Positions 25,707 to 34,943 of a stretch of 64,000 nt of DNA are shown in pieces. The translations under genes and the position numbers were made by a program. The notes beneath the pieces were generated by a model that was given only the letters and a program-made list of their open reading frames with translations, was not told where the DNA came from and made no database searches. Origin of the DNA: Planctomycetota bacterium (GTDB taxonomy: Bacteria; Planctomycetota; Planctomycetia; Isosphaerales; Isosphaeraceae); assembly GCA_028291545.1 (NCBI GenBank), contig JAQGHR010000072.1, forward strand, positions 1-64,000, read 5' to 3'. The first letter of the stretch is position 1, and the number at the start of each line of letters is the position of its first letter.

Positions 25707-26732
25707 TCATTTCCGCGCCGGAATCTCTCCGGGCAAGTCGGCCCAGTGCCGCGTTGCATACGTCTTGGGCTTCGGACCGGCCTGGACGTAGAGTCCCGAC
25801 GCCCCGATCTTCTCGATCAACGCGATCCCACGCTCGTGTCCGAGCACATAGGCCGCGGTGGCGAGAGCATCCGCCGTGGTGCCATCGCTTGCGACGATCG
25901 TGACGCTGGCCCTGGCGACCACTCCCAGTCCAGTCCGAGGGTCGACAATGTGCGAATAACGCGTTCCCCCAATCTCGACGAATCGTTCGGCGTCGCCTGA
26001 CGTCGATATCGCCTTGTTCTTGAGCACGAGGAATCGCGTCGGTCGATCGGGGTCTCCTTCGGGATCCGCGACCCCGATCCGCCATCCTCGCTCATCGGGA
26101 GGCGGGTCTGACACGACAATGTCCCCGGCCCCGGCGACCAAGGCGCACGTGATGCCCGCCTTCTTGAGCGCGGCCATCGCCTCGTCGCATGCAAATCCTT
26201 TGGCGATCCCACCGAGGTCGAGCTTCATCCCCGGTTTCCGCAGCCGGACCGTCCGCGCCTTCGGATCGAGGTCCATGGCGCGATAGCCCACCAGGGCTCG
26301 CGCCTTGGCGAGAGTCTCCGCTTCGGGCAGGACTCGCGTGCGCCTGGCGCGTCGCCAGAGGCGAACGACCGGGGCGATCGTGGCGTCGAACGCCCCGTCG
26401 CTTCGAACCGACATTGCTTGGGCCTGGTCGAGGCAGCGGAACAGGTCGTCCGAGGCTTTCACCGGGGGCCCGCCGGCCTTGTCGCACAGCCGCATCAACT
26501 CGCTCTCGGGGTCGTAGTCCGACAGCGCCTTGTCGAGGGCGGCGATCCGAGCGAAACCGGCATCCGACGCGAGTCTGGCCTGCGCCTCTCCGGTGGTGTA
26601 TAACACTATCTTGAATTCGCTGCCCATATGCGTTTGGCGGAACTCGAATCGAGCCGGGATCGGCCGGAGTTCCGGTCCTGACGACGACAAGATCGCTAGC
26701 GAGATCGCCCCAACCCAACCCGCAGCGGCCAT
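25707..26732 (-). CDS. FAD:protein FMN transferase (ApbE family)
   Basis: 341 residues with an N-terminal hydrophobic segment (GWVGAISLAILSSSGPE), so exported. ApbE motifs: MGSEFKIVLYT, SDYDPESELMRL, GAFDATIAP, KLDLGGIAKGFACDEA, AISTSGDAERF with the nucleotide contact, YSHIVDPRTG and a metal-binding DGTTADALATA. The enzyme transfers FMN from FAD to Thr in exported flavoproteins such as RNF/NQR subunits. It is convergent with the Cys/Pro peptide gene and divergent from the FGE-like gene, with 68 bases between starts. No flavoprotein target is in the window. Confidence 0.93.
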   Translation of the reverse strand: MAAAGWVGAISLAILSSSGPELRPIPARFEFRQTHMGSEFKIVLYTTGEAQARLASDAGFARIAALDKALSDYDPESELMRLCDKAGGPPVKASDDLFRCLDQAQAMSVRSDGAFDATIAPVVRLWRRARRTRVLPEAETLAKARALVGYRAMDLDPKARTVRLRKPGMKLDLGGIAKGFACDEAMAALKKAGITCALVAGAGDIVVSDPPPDERGWRIGVADPEGDPDRPTRFLVLKNKAISTSGDAERFVEIGGTRYSHIVDPRTGLGVVARASVTIVASDGTTADALATAAYVLGHERGIALIEKIGASGLYVQAGPKPKTYATRHWADLPGEIPARK

Positions 26733-26800
26733 CAGCCCCTCCTTCTCGTGAACGGATCCGCTCGATACGCCGCGCTGCGAAGCCTCGGAGACTTCACATC

Positions 26801-27847
26801 GTGACCCTCGCCCCGCTCTTTCGCTCCGCGATTGCCTGGCTCCTCCTCGGGGCCTTTATCGTAGTCTCCCCGTCGGCGACCGGCCAGGACAAGGCGACCA
26901 GCCGGGGCGACATCCTTCCTTATTCCGAAGCCATCCCCGGGACGGACATGAAGTTCGACATGGTCCCCATCCCCGGCGGTGAATTCACCCTCGGCAGCCC
27001 GGCCTCCGAGCCCAAGCGCTCCGAGGACGAAGGCCCCGAGCGCAAGGTCACCATCAAGCCCTTCTGGATGGCCAAGCACGAGGTGACGTGGGATGAATAC
27101 GACCAGTTCGCCTTCAGCATCGATATCAAGAAAAAGGTTCGCGCCAGCGTCGATCTGGACGCCCAGCCCCCCACGGAGAAGGCCGCCGACGCCGTGACCC
27201 GGCCGACGCCCCCGTACGCCGACATGACCTTCGGCCTGGGGCATAACAACCAGCCCGCGATCTGCATGACCCACCACGCCGCGATGGAATATTGCCGCTG
27301 GCTCTCGGCCAAGACGGGCAAGGTTTATCGCCTGCCTACTGAAGCGGAATGGGAGTACGCCGCGCGGGCCGGTTCGAAGACGGCCTATTCGTTCGGTGAC
27401 GATCCCTCGAAGATCGGCGACTTCGCCTGGTATGTCGAGAACTGCGAGAAGCCTCAGCCCGTCGGCAAGAAGAAGCCGAATGCGTTCGGCCTCTTTGACA
27501 TGCACGGAAATGTCGCCGAGTGGTGCCTGGACCACTACAAGCCCAACGCGTACAGTGAGCTTCCTTCCGACGGCAAGGTGCTCGGGCCGGTCGTGCTGCC
27601 CGACGCACTGGAGTATTCTTACGTCGCTCGCGGAGGCTCCTGGGACGATGATCCGGAACTCCTACGATCGGCGGCCCGCCGCCCCTCCAACAAGGAGTGG
27701 AGCGTTCAGGACCCCCAGCGCCCCCAGAGCATCTGGTGGCACACGGACGCCCGTTTCGTCGGGTTTCGCGTCGTCCGGGCCGTCGAAGAGCAAGAGAACC
27801 TGCGAGGATTGAAGTCGATGGTCGTGAAGAAAAAAGGCACGAAATGA
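26801..27847 (+). CDS. Exported formylglycine-generating-enzyme-like (SUMF1-fold) protein, probably not an FGE
   Basis: 348 residues from a GTG start; signal peptide AIAWLLLGAFIVVSPSATGQ. The SUMF1 fold is evident: FDMVPIPGGEFTLGSPASE, FWMAKHEVTWDEYDQF, YRLPTEAEWEYAARAG, GLFDMHGNVAEWCLD and VARGGSWDDDPELLRSAARRPS near the end. True formylglycine-generating enzymes need a Cys pair in the C-terminal region; here the segment reads AARRPSNKEWS without Cys, so it is likely a binding or structural relative. Planctomycetes encode many such exported paralogues. It begins the plus-strand run with the oxidoreductase and ThuA genes. Confidence 0.85.
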   Translation: MTLAPLFRSAIAWLLLGAFIVVSPSATGQDKATSRGDILPYSEAIPGTDMKFDMVPIPGGEFTLGSPASEPKRSEDEGPERKVTIKPFWMAKHEVTWDEYDQFAFSIDIKKKVRASVDLDAQPPTEKAADAVTRPTPPYADMTFGLGHNNQPAICMTHHAAMEYCRWLSAKTGKVYRLPTEAEWEYAARAGSKTAYSFGDDPSKIGDFAWYVENCEKPQPVGKKKPNAFGLFDMHGNVAEWCLDHYKPNAYSELPSDGKVLGPVVLPDALEYSYVARGGSWDDDPELLRSAARRPSNKEWSVQDPQRPQSIWWHTDARFVGFRVVRAVEEQENLRGLKSMVVKKKGTK

Positions 27848-27854
27848 CGGGGTC

Positions 27855-27930
27855 GTGGCCAGTGGCCAGTGCCGATCAACACTTCGCGACCTCTCCGCTC
27901 TCTCAACTGACGACTAACCACTGACCACTG
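27855..27930. repeat. CAGTGGCCAGTG / CACTGACCACTG inverted element
   Basis: Between the FGE-like and oxidoreductase genes, a tandem GTGGCCAGTGGCCAGTG (27855-27871) faces CTAACCACTGACCACTG (27914-27930); the 12-base arms (27860-27871, 27919-27930) pair with one mismatch around a 47-base loop. The CAGTGG/CCACTG wording is short-period and looks like a dispersed intergenic repeat rather than a local operator. It ends 17 bases before the oxidoreductase start. Confidence 0.5.
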
Positions 27931-27947
27931 CTCAGGGAGCCCGCATC

Positions 27948-29225
27948 ATGACCGATCCCCAAGGTTCCAGCCGCCGCGACTTTCTCAAGGCGACTTCCGC
28001 CGTGGCCGCCGGGCTGGCCTTTGCGCCCAACGCCCACGCCGCCGGGGCCGATACGATCAAGGTTGGCCTGATCGGATGCGGAGGCCGAGGCAGCGGCGCC
28101 GTCGAGAACCTCTGCGAGGCCGTCGGCGACGACAAGGGCGTCAGGATCCATGCGCTGGGCGACGTCTTCCCGGATAACCTGCACAACGCCCGCAGCAACC
28201 TCGCCGGTAACGGCAAGATCGCGCCCCACTGGGATGTGACCGACGAACGCTGCTTCACCGGTTTCGATGCCTACAAGAATCTGATCGGATCGGGCGTCGA
28301 CCTCGTGATCCTGGCCACGCCGCCCGGCTTCCGGCCGATGATGATCGAGGCGGCCGTGAATGCGGGCAAGAATATCTTCACCGAGAAGCCGGTCGGCGTG
28401 GACGGGCCGGGCATCCGCAAGGTGCTCGCCGCCGCGGAAGTCGCCAAGCAGAAGGGCCTGGCTGTCGTGGCGGGCACCCAGCGCCGCCATCAGGCCGGTT
28501 ACCTCGATTCGATGAAGCGAATCCACAGCGGCGCGATCGGCGACGTCGTCGGCGGTCAGGTCTACTGGAACCAGGGGCCGCTCTGGGTCAAGCCGCGCCA
28601 GCCGAACTGGAGCGACATGGAGTGGCAGCTCCGCAACTGGCTCTATTTCACCTGGCTGTCGGGCGACCACATCTGCGAGCAGCATGTCCACAACCTCGAC
28701 GTCGCCAACTGGGCCCTCCAGGGCCACCCGGAGCGGGCCGTCGGCATGGGCGGTCGTCAGTCCCGGACCGACCCGGCGTACGGTCATATCTATGACCATT
28801 TTGCCATCGATTATGAATACCCCGGCGGCGTGCATGTGATGAGCATGGCTCGCCAGATCGAAGGCTGCGAGAACAACGTCTCCGAGACGATCGTCGGCAC
28901 CAAGGGGAACTTCTACAGCGGCGGCTACCGCTTCACGGGCGAGGCGAAGAAGAGCCGCTTCCGTGAGAAGGAGGTCAATCCCTACGTGCAGGAGCACATC
29001 GACCTGATCGGCAGCATCCGCGCCGGCAAACCTCTCAACGAGCTGGTTACCGTCGCGGAGAGCACGCTCACCGCGATCATGGGCCGGATGTCCGCCTACA
29101 CCGGCAAGGCCGTGACCTGGGAGCAGGCCTTGAACTCCAAGCTCGACACGATGCCCAAAGAGCTGGTCATGGGTCCCCTGCCCGTCCCCCCCGTGGCGAT
29201 GCCGGGCGTGACCGAGCTGATCTGA
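27948..29225 (+). CDS. Tat-exported Gfo/Idh/MocA family oxidoreductase
   Basis: 425 residues. A twin-arginine signal (SRRDFLKATSAVAAGLAFAP, ending AHA) directs folded export. The NAD(P)-binding Rossmann fold starts at VGLIGCGGRGSGAVENL, and the family's EKPVGVD motif is near residue 146. The C-terminal alpha/beta domain includes NWLYFTWLSGDHICEQHVHNLDVANW, typical of this planctomycete clade. Such proteins oxidise, reduce or hydrolyse sugar derivatives. It sits between an FGE-like gene and a ThuA-like gene, an arrangement often seen in planctomycete sugar-processing loci; the substrate is unknown. Confidence 0.93.
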   Translation: MTDPQGSSRRDFLKATSAVAAGLAFAPNAHAAGADTIKVGLIGCGGRGSGAVENLCEAVGDDKGVRIHALGDVFPDNLHNARSNLAGNGKIAPHWDVTDERCFTGFDAYKNLIGSGVDLVILATPPGFRPMMIEAAVNAGKNIFTEKPVGVDGPGIRKVLAAAEVAKQKGLAVVAGTQRRHQAGYLDSMKRIHSGAIGDVVGGQVYWNQGPLWVKPRQPNWSDMEWQLRNWLYFTWLSGDHICEQHVHNLDVANWALQGHPERAVGMGGRQSRTDPAYGHIYDHFAIDYEYPGGVHVMSMARQIEGCENNVSETIVGTKGNFYSGGYRFTGEAKKSRFREKEVNPYVQEHIDLIGSIRAGKPLNELVTVAESTLTAIMGRMSAYTGKAVTWEQALNSKLDTMPKELVMGPLPVPPVAMPGVTELI

Positions 29226-29325
29226 CCGGCAAGCGTTGGAATTGACCCCTTCGATGGCCGGCGACGCAACCGCGATCGTCGGCCATCGGCGTTTTCTCTC
29301 CCCTTGATCTCAAGAGGCTACCGCG

Positions 29326-30204
29326 ATGTCGTCCCCGTTCCGCGCACTCCTGTTGATGGGCCTGGTCCTCGTCACCGCCTCCGCCCAGGCGGTCGAGAAG
29401 GCCAAGATCGTGCTGATTGCGGGCAACCCCAGCCACGGTCCCGGCGACCACGAGTTCAATGCCGGAATTCTCCTGCTGGAGACGTGTCTCAAAGAGCTTC
29501 CCAACGTCAATCCGGTCGTCGTCAAGGGCGGCTGGCCGAAGGATGAGAGCGTCTTCGATGGCGCTGCCAGCGTCGTCTTCTTCATGGACGGCGGCGGCGG
29601 CCACCCGATGATCCAGAACGGCCGGCTCAAGACGATGCAGGCCCTCATGGACAAGGGCGTCGGCCTGGCCTGCCTGCATTATGCCGTTGAAGTTCCCAAG
29701 GGCGAGCCGGGCGACAAGTTCCGCGACTGGATCGGGGGATACTACGAGACCGGTTACTCGACCAATCCGCACTGGACGGCCGAGATCAAGGGCTTCCCGA
29801 AGCATCCCATCACGCGCGGCGTCAAGCCGTTCGCGGTCCGTGATGAGTGGTACTTCAACATGCGTTTCCGTCCCGAGATGAAGGGCGTCACGCCCATCAT
29901 CGTCGCGGCCCCCGACGACAAGACCCGGGAGGGTGTCTCCGCCTCGCCGCGAGGCCCATATAAGCATATACTCGCAGACAAAGGCCGCGACGAGATCCTC
30001 GCCTGGGCCGTCGAGCGCCCCGACGGGGGTCGCGGTTTCGGCTTCACCGGCGCCCACGCCCACAAGAACTGGGGCGACCCGAATTTCCGCAAGCTCGTGC
30101 TCAACGCCATCCTCTGGTCGGCCAAACTGGACGTGCCCGACAAAGGCATGGAGTGCGACGTGAGCGAGGAGGAGTTGAAGAAGAATCTTGATCCGAAGAA
30201 GTGA
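29326..30204 (+). CDS. ThuA-like domain protein, secreted
   Basis: 292 residues with a signal peptide (ALLLMGLVLVTASAQA). The ThuA (glutamine-amidotransferase-like fold) core has KIVLIAGNPSHGPGDHEF, VVFFMDGGGGHPM, GVGLACLHYAVEVP, and near the end GRGFGFTGAHAHKNWGDPNFRKLVLNAILW. ThuA is linked to trehalose utilisation in rhizobia and acts on keto-sugars in some systems. Paired with the oxidoreductase 100 bases upstream, and convergent with a PVC dehydrogenase, it suggests periplasmic sugar oxidation and isomerisation. Confidence 0.9.
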   Translation: MSSPFRALLLMGLVLVTASAQAVEKAKIVLIAGNPSHGPGDHEFNAGILLLETCLKELPNVNPVVVKGGWPKDESVFDGAASVVFFMDGGGGHPMIQNGRLKTMQALMDKGVGLACLHYAVEVPKGEPGDKFRDWIGGYYETGYSTNPHWTAEIKGFPKHPITRGVKPFAVRDEWYFNMRFRPEMKGVTPIIVAAPDDKTREGVSASPRGPYKHILADKGRDEILAWAVERPDGGRGFGFTGAHAHKNWGDPNFRKLVLNAILWSAKLDVPDKGMECDVSEEELKKNLDPKK

Positions 30205-30232
30205 TTTCGGTGATATGTAACGACCCTATCTT

Positions 30233-30307
30233 GTAGGATGGGTCAGCCGACGCAACGCCGCCCGCAACCCACCATGCTTCGCTCTGGCCGCGAATCATGG
30301 TGGGTTG
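30233..30307. repeat. Hairpin element of GTAGGRTGGG type, copy 2, between convergent genes
   Basis: GTAGGATGGGT (30233-30243) is followed by a perfect 12-base inverted repeat, CAACCCACCATG (30265-30276) and CATGGTGGGTTG (30296-30307), with a 19-base loop. The leading motif matches the arm of the hairpin at 4502. It lies between convergent stop codons at 30204 and 30337, so it may double as a bidirectional terminator even without T-runs. Confidence 0.55.
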
Positions 30308-30336
30308 TTGCGAATGCGAATCGTCGCGTAATCGGA

Positions 30337-33306
30337 TTACTTCCCCGCACTCTGTAAGTATCGGAACAGGTCACGAATCTGAGCTTCCGGCAGGGTGTCA
30401 ACCAACCCTTCCGGCATCAGGGAAACGTCCGCCGCTTTTCGTTGCTCGATGTCGGCCTTGGGGATGGTGGTTTTCTGCTTCTGGCTGTCGAAGAGAACGA
30501 GCGAACTGCCGGTCTCTTCGACGATCAGGCCGGACAGGACCCGCCCGTCCTTCAGGGCGAATGTCTGCGCCTGGTACTCCTTGCGGATCTCGGCCGAGGG
30601 ATCGACCAGGCTGGTGAGCAGATAGTCGAGGTTGCCGCGTTCGGAACCGGTCAGCTCGGGGCCGATCCGCTCCCCCTCGCCGAACAGGCGATGGCAGCCC
30701 GCGCAGTTCTTGACGAACACTTCGCGCCCTCGCGACGGGTCGCCCTTATCCCCTTCCGGCAAGATTCCGCGAACTTCCGCGATGCGCTTCACCTTGGCCG
30801 GACCGTTCGGCCCTGGCACGCGGCCCCATGCTGCGGTGAGCTTTGCCGTCAGCGCCGGATCGCCGAGAGAGGCGATGCGCGTCGCTTGCGATGCGGACAG
30901 ATCCTTGGCCGTGAACGTTCCGCGCGCCATCGCGTCCAGAAGAATTCCCGCCCAGGCCTTCCTGCCGCAAAGGGCGTCCAGGGCGCGCGCCCGCAACGCG
31001 ACGCTCCATTTCGGGTAATGCCGGATGATCGCGTCGGCGACCTCGGATTCCGGGTAGCTGCCTAGGGCCGAGAGCATCGCCTGCACGACCGGATCGGGCG
31101 CGTTTCGATCGAGCAGTCGTAGAAGCGCAGCCTTCCCCTCCGGCTTCGGCACCTGGCCGAGGACTTCGATGAGCGCGAGGCGATCGAGCGAGGAGTCCTT
31201 CGCGTCCAGAAGATCCAGGGCCTTCTGATAACCCGGCCCAACGCCCAGACGAATCGAGAATCGGATCAGGGCAAGGCTCGGATGCGGAGCCGCCCAGAGT
31301 TGGTCCAGAATGGCTTCCAGCGACGCGGGAACCTCGTTCGGCCGTCGCCCTTCGAGTCCCTTTTCCATCGCGGCGATCACGATGTCCCTCTGGTCCGGGA
31401 GTTTCGCCATGTCGATCAGCCTCGCCGCTTGCCGCAGCGCCTCCGGCGATCCGTCGTCGGCCAGCGCCCGTGCGATCCTGGGCAGGAGGTGGCGGTTTGA
31501 GAGATCCCGTCCCGAGAAAAGTGATGTGGCGAGCGATCCCAACCCGGAGACGGCCGCTTCGGGGTCCGTCCGCATCGCCCGCTCGGTGGACCACCAGATC
31601 AATAGGGGGACATACGGATCGTTGACGTCTTCATCATGCATGGCAAGTTTTTCGAGCAGTCGCAGCGAGGTTCTCGGCGAAAACCTGCCGGAACTGGAAG
31701 CGAGCTGGCTGCGAACGGTCACGTCCTTCTCATGCTGGGCGAGCAATTCGAGTCTCGTCCTGTTCTCGGTCGACGGCTCGCCGCGATCCCCGATTAGACG
31801 CACAGCCCATCGCCTCACACCGGCGATGGGGTGCTCCAGGAGTCCGCTCACCGTGGCCTCGTCGATCCCCCCGCACGCATTCAGGGCGAACAGATCGCGC
31901 AGGGCCGTCGGCTCGTCCTTGTCCTCGGCGAGGAGCGATTTCAACTTCGGGACCGCCGTGGGGTCGTTTCGTTCGTACAGCACGCGCCGGGCCGTCTCGG
32001 ACCACCAGTCGTTCGCCTTCAAACGCAAGGCGATGAGTTCATCAGTCGAAAGCTTCGCGAGATCGAAGGGCGCGGCGGGTTTCGTGTCCTTATAGACAAT
32101 CTTGTAGATGCGGCCGTTGGTTCGGTCCCAGGTGTCGCGCGGGTCGAGGTGGCTGGCTCGTTTGTCGTACCAGTCCACCACGAAGACGGAGCCATCCGGG
32201 CCTGTCAGCAAGTCGATGGCGCGGAACCAGGGATCGCGGGAGTTCAGCAGCGTCCCGCCGAGCGTCATCGCATAGGTCGATCCCTTCGGGGCAAGCTTGT
32301 ACCAGTAGACCGAATTCGAGAGCAGGTTGGCGCCGATGAAAGAGCCGCGAAACTCGGGAGGATAGGCTTCGCCCTTGTAGATGATCCCGCCGGGCGTGAC
32401 GTGCCCGCCGGGCTTCGTGCCGGTGAAGCTCAGCGGGTCGAAATAGCCGTAGGATCGTGGATTATGCAACGGCCCGTGCTTCGCGAACCCCTTCACATAA
32501 TTGCCGCCCTGGACCATGTGGAAGGCAATGTACGAGCCGTTCGACGACCCGAAGGCATTGCCGCCGCGATCGAAGTCGAGGCCCCAGGTGTTGCCTCCGC
32601 CCTCGGCGAAAAGCTCGAACTGGCGGGTCCTGGGATGATATCTCCAGATCCCCTGCTGGAACTCGACGCCCCGGATCTTGGCCGTGACCGTCGAGCCTTG
32701 CGCCCCGTAAAGCCACCCGTCAGGTCCCCACGCGAGGGAGTTGACCGTGGCGTGCGCGTCCTGGAGGCCGAAGCCGGAGAGCAAGACCTCGGGATCGCCG
32801 TCCGGTTTGTCGTCGTGGTCCTTATCAGGATAGAAGAGGAGATACGGGGCCTGCCCGATGTACACGCCCCCATCCCCGACCGCGATGGCCGACGCCAGGT
32901 TCAGGCCTTCGAGGAACGTCGTGACCTTATCGGCCTTGCCGTCGCCGTCGGTGTCTTCGAGGATCTTGATCCGATCCGCCCCTTTAGGTCCTCTGGGCGG
33001 TGGCTCGGGGAATCGGTCATACTCCGTCCTCAAGTACTGATCGACCTTGACCGGCACCAGGCCGGCGGGTGTGGGATACTGGAGATACTCGATCACCCAC
33101 ATCCGGCCCCTCTCGTCGAAGCATGCGGCGACGGGCTGGCGAATCTCCGGTTCGGAGGCGAAGACCTCGACGCGAAATCCATCCGGCACCACCATGCGGT
33201 CTCGCGCTTGCGCAGCACTCAGCCCCTGGGCACCGGTCTCATGCGGGACGGCAAAGATCAGCACGGCCATGGCCGCGAATGGGCACCATCGGTTCGGACG
33301 CGTCAT
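30337..33306 (-). CDS. PVC-type dehydrogenase/HEAT-repeat/cytochrome c fusion 2
   Basis: 989 residues from the ATG at 33306 (MTRPNRWCPFAAMAVLIFAVP, a signal peptide); the longer frame to 33423 is unlikely. Same architecture as the gene at 14504: propeller dehydrogenase (about 40-420; FRVEVFASEPEIRQPVAACFD, IWRYHPRTRQFELFAEGGG), HEAT-like helical middle (about 440-830) and a C-terminal cytochrome c with C-A-G-C-H at 868-872 and a likely Met ligand in SLMPEGL. Periplasmic electron-transferring oxidation of sugars or alcohols is the usual assumption. It converges on the FGE/oxidoreductase/ThuA run, which may supply or use its substrate. Confidence 0.92.
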   Translation of the reverse strand: MTRPNRWCPFAAMAVLIFAVPHETGAQGLSAAQARDRMVVPDGFRVEVFASEPEIRQPVAACFDERGRMWVIEYLQYPTPAGLVPVKVDQYLRTEYDRFPEPPPRGPKGADRIKILEDTDGDGKADKVTTFLEGLNLASAIAVGDGGVYIGQAPYLLFYPDKDHDDKPDGDPEVLLSGFGLQDAHATVNSLAWGPDGWLYGAQGSTVTAKIRGVEFQQGIWRYHPRTRQFELFAEGGGNTWGLDFDRGGNAFGSSNGSYIAFHMVQGGNYVKGFAKHGPLHNPRSYGYFDPLSFTGTKPGGHVTPGGIIYKGEAYPPEFRGSFIGANLLSNSVYWYKLAPKGSTYAMTLGGTLLNSRDPWFRAIDLLTGPDGSVFVVDWYDKRASHLDPRDTWDRTNGRIYKIVYKDTKPAAPFDLAKLSTDELIALRLKANDWWSETARRVLYERNDPTAVPKLKSLLAEDKDEPTALRDLFALNACGGIDEATVSGLLEHPIAGVRRWAVRLIGDRGEPSTENRTRLELLAQHEKDVTVRSQLASSSGRFSPRTSLRLLEKLAMHDEDVNDPYVPLLIWWSTERAMRTDPEAAVSGLGSLATSLFSGRDLSNRHLLPRIARALADDGSPEALRQAARLIDMAKLPDQRDIVIAAMEKGLEGRRPNEVPASLEAILDQLWAAPHPSLALIRFSIRLGVGPGYQKALDLLDAKDSSLDRLALIEVLGQVPKPEGKAALLRLLDRNAPDPVVQAMLSALGSYPESEVADAIIRHYPKWSVALRARALDALCGRKAWAGILLDAMARGTFTAKDLSASQATRIASLGDPALTAKLTAAWGRVPGPNGPAKVKRIAEVRGILPEGDKGDPSRGREVFVKNCAGCHRLFGEGERIGPELTGSERGNLDYLLTSLVDPSAEIRKEYQAQTFALKDGRVLSGLIVEETGSSLVLFDSQKQKTTIPKADIEQRKAADVSLMPEGLVDTLPEAQIRDLFRYLQSAGK

Positions 33307-33578
33307 GGCGCGCTGGCTCCGCGAAGATCCGCTTGTGAAACAATTCATCGACAATCGTTGTAACGCGCGCCGACCGGGGCATGCAACGAAGCGGTGGAAC
33401 CGATTCGGTGAATCCCCGATCAAACTTCGAACGAGTCGCGATGATTATCGTGGTGAGAGGAGGTCTCGACCCCGGATCGGCGGCCAGACTTGCCGGGAGG
33501 GAATTTCGATTCCTCACCGGGGATTTTTATTCCGCGAGAAACGGGCTTGCTGAGGGCGCCTGCCCGGCGAATCCCGTA

Positions 33579-34943
33579 TCAGTGCAATAGCTCAACCGTG
33601 GCCGCGTCCCTCGGTGTCATCCGCAGCAACGATTGCGGACTCTCGAACAGGATCGACCTCGCCACCGAGACGGCGTCGCTGTGCGAATACTGCCCGACTT
33701 CCATCTTTTCCGCGAGCACGCGAGCCAGGATCTTTCGAACGATCATCGATTTTGCATAAGTCCATTCGACGCAATATGCGTCGGAAAAGAAGCCGATTTG
33801 CTTGTTCGCCGGGAGCATATCCAGCCGTTCGCGGATGACCTGCGCGATCGCATCCGGGAAGAAATTGTGCCACCAGTAACCGGCGAGGCTCAGGTTCGGA
33901 AGCTCGCGGGCGAGCGTGCAGAGCGAATGATTGGCGTGACGGCTCGCGAGGAAGCACTGGAATTTCAAACCGGGGTGACGACCGATCATCTCGGCGAGTT
34001 GAGAGAGCGTCGATTGAGAGAGGCGTGCGCCGGTCTCGAACGGAAGGGGTTCAGCGCCCAGGCTGAACTGGTAGACGATGCGATCGCCGTGCCGCTCCAA
34101 GGCCGTGAGGAACGCCTCCTGGATGTAGGAGGCATAGACGTCGCGCTCCTCCGATCCGGCCACGGGACGACGCCCCAGCGCGGCTTCCATTTCGGCCTCG
34201 GTCACGTCCCGGAACCGGATATCCGTCGAGATATGCGTGGCCGTGGACAGGATGCGATCGTAGGGGATCGCCTGAACATAGTGGGAGATCGCGTCATGAA
34301 CATCGGAAAGCGTCCGGATGGTCCGATCCGGTTCGGCCCTGCCGCCGGAGCCGATCGGCGACGGGCTCTCGGGAGTCCGGCCCCAGCAACGCTCTAGCTC
34401 ATAGAGGGCCGTGTCAAACTCGCCCCACTGGCATCGTGTGAAGAAGCCCCATTCCAGGGCATATTGCAGGCGGTCGTCGTCCTCGCCTTTCTCTCGCCGG
34501 GCGATCTCCGTCCCGGTCCGGCCAATCTTGAGGCGATCGAGGACCGAGTGCGACCATGCGCGATCGTCGGCCCGCTCGCGGATCTGCCCGTCGAGACGCC
34601 GCCAATTCTCGGTCGTGATCGGCTCGCGCCAGTCGTAAAGATCTTGCAGGACGAGCCGAACACCCCAGGAAGAACTGGTATTGCGGATGGACGAGAGATG
34701 CGGAATCGCCTCGACGATCCTGGCCTCCGCCTCGTCCGGAGCCGGCCAGCCGGGATACTGCGTGAGCCGCGAACCCGACGGACAGCCCGCCGAATAGAGG
34801 TCGCTCACGACCATGTGGTAAAGCAGCACGTCGTGCAGCCCGCGTGCGGAGAGCTTGCCTCCGACGAGGTGGGTATGCACGTCGAGGACCGGCACCTCGG
34901 CGAGTGCGTGTTCCATGTCCAGCGCGTGTCGTTCCAGGCTCAT
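33579..34943 (-). CDS. Uronate-isomerase-like amidohydrolase-superfamily protein
   Basis: 454 residues. Starts with the metal-binding H-T-H (VLDVHTHLVGG), as in the amidohydrolase superfamily, and resembles glucuronate isomerase (UxaC) relatives through GFFSDAYCVEWTYAKSMIVRKILA near the C-terminus, which carries the Asp and a conserved Trp. Classical UxaC converts glucuronate to fructuronate and galacturonate to tagaturonate; this is a diverged planctomycete branch and may act on another sugar acid. The start overlaps the preceding kinase stop by one base (TGATG), so the two are translationally coupled. Last gene of a four-gene operon. Confidence 0.75.
   Translation of the reverse strand: MSLERHALDMEHALAEVPVLDVHTHLVGGKLSARGLHDVLLYHMVVSDLYSAGCPSGSRLTQYPGWPAPDEAEARIVEAIPHLSSIRNTSSSWGVRLVLQDLYDWREPITTENWRRLDGQIRERADDRAWSHSVLDRLKIGRTGTEIARREKGEDDDRLQYALEWGFFTRCQWGEFDTALYELERCWGRTPESPSPIGSGGRAEPDRTIRTLSDVHDAISHYVQAIPYDRILSTATHISTDIRFRDVTEAEMEAALGRRPVAGSEERDVYASYIQEAFLTALERHGDRIVYQFSLGAEPLPFETGARLSQSTLSQLAEMIGRHPGLKFQCFLASRHANHSLCTLARELPNLSLAGYWWHNFFPDAIAQVIRERLDMLPANKQIGFFSDAYCVEWTYAKSMIVRKILARVLAEKMEVGQYSHSDAVSVARSILFESPQSLLRMTPRDAATVELLH

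Noticed and set aside
26801-27847. Active formylglycine-generating enzyme and a sulfatase maturation role
   Set aside because: The C-terminal region lacks the catalytic Cys pair and no sulfatase gene is nearby.
31831-33363. 510-residue plus-strand open frame inside the second PVC dehydrogenase
   Set aside because: Shadow of a gene with a conserved propeller and heme motif.
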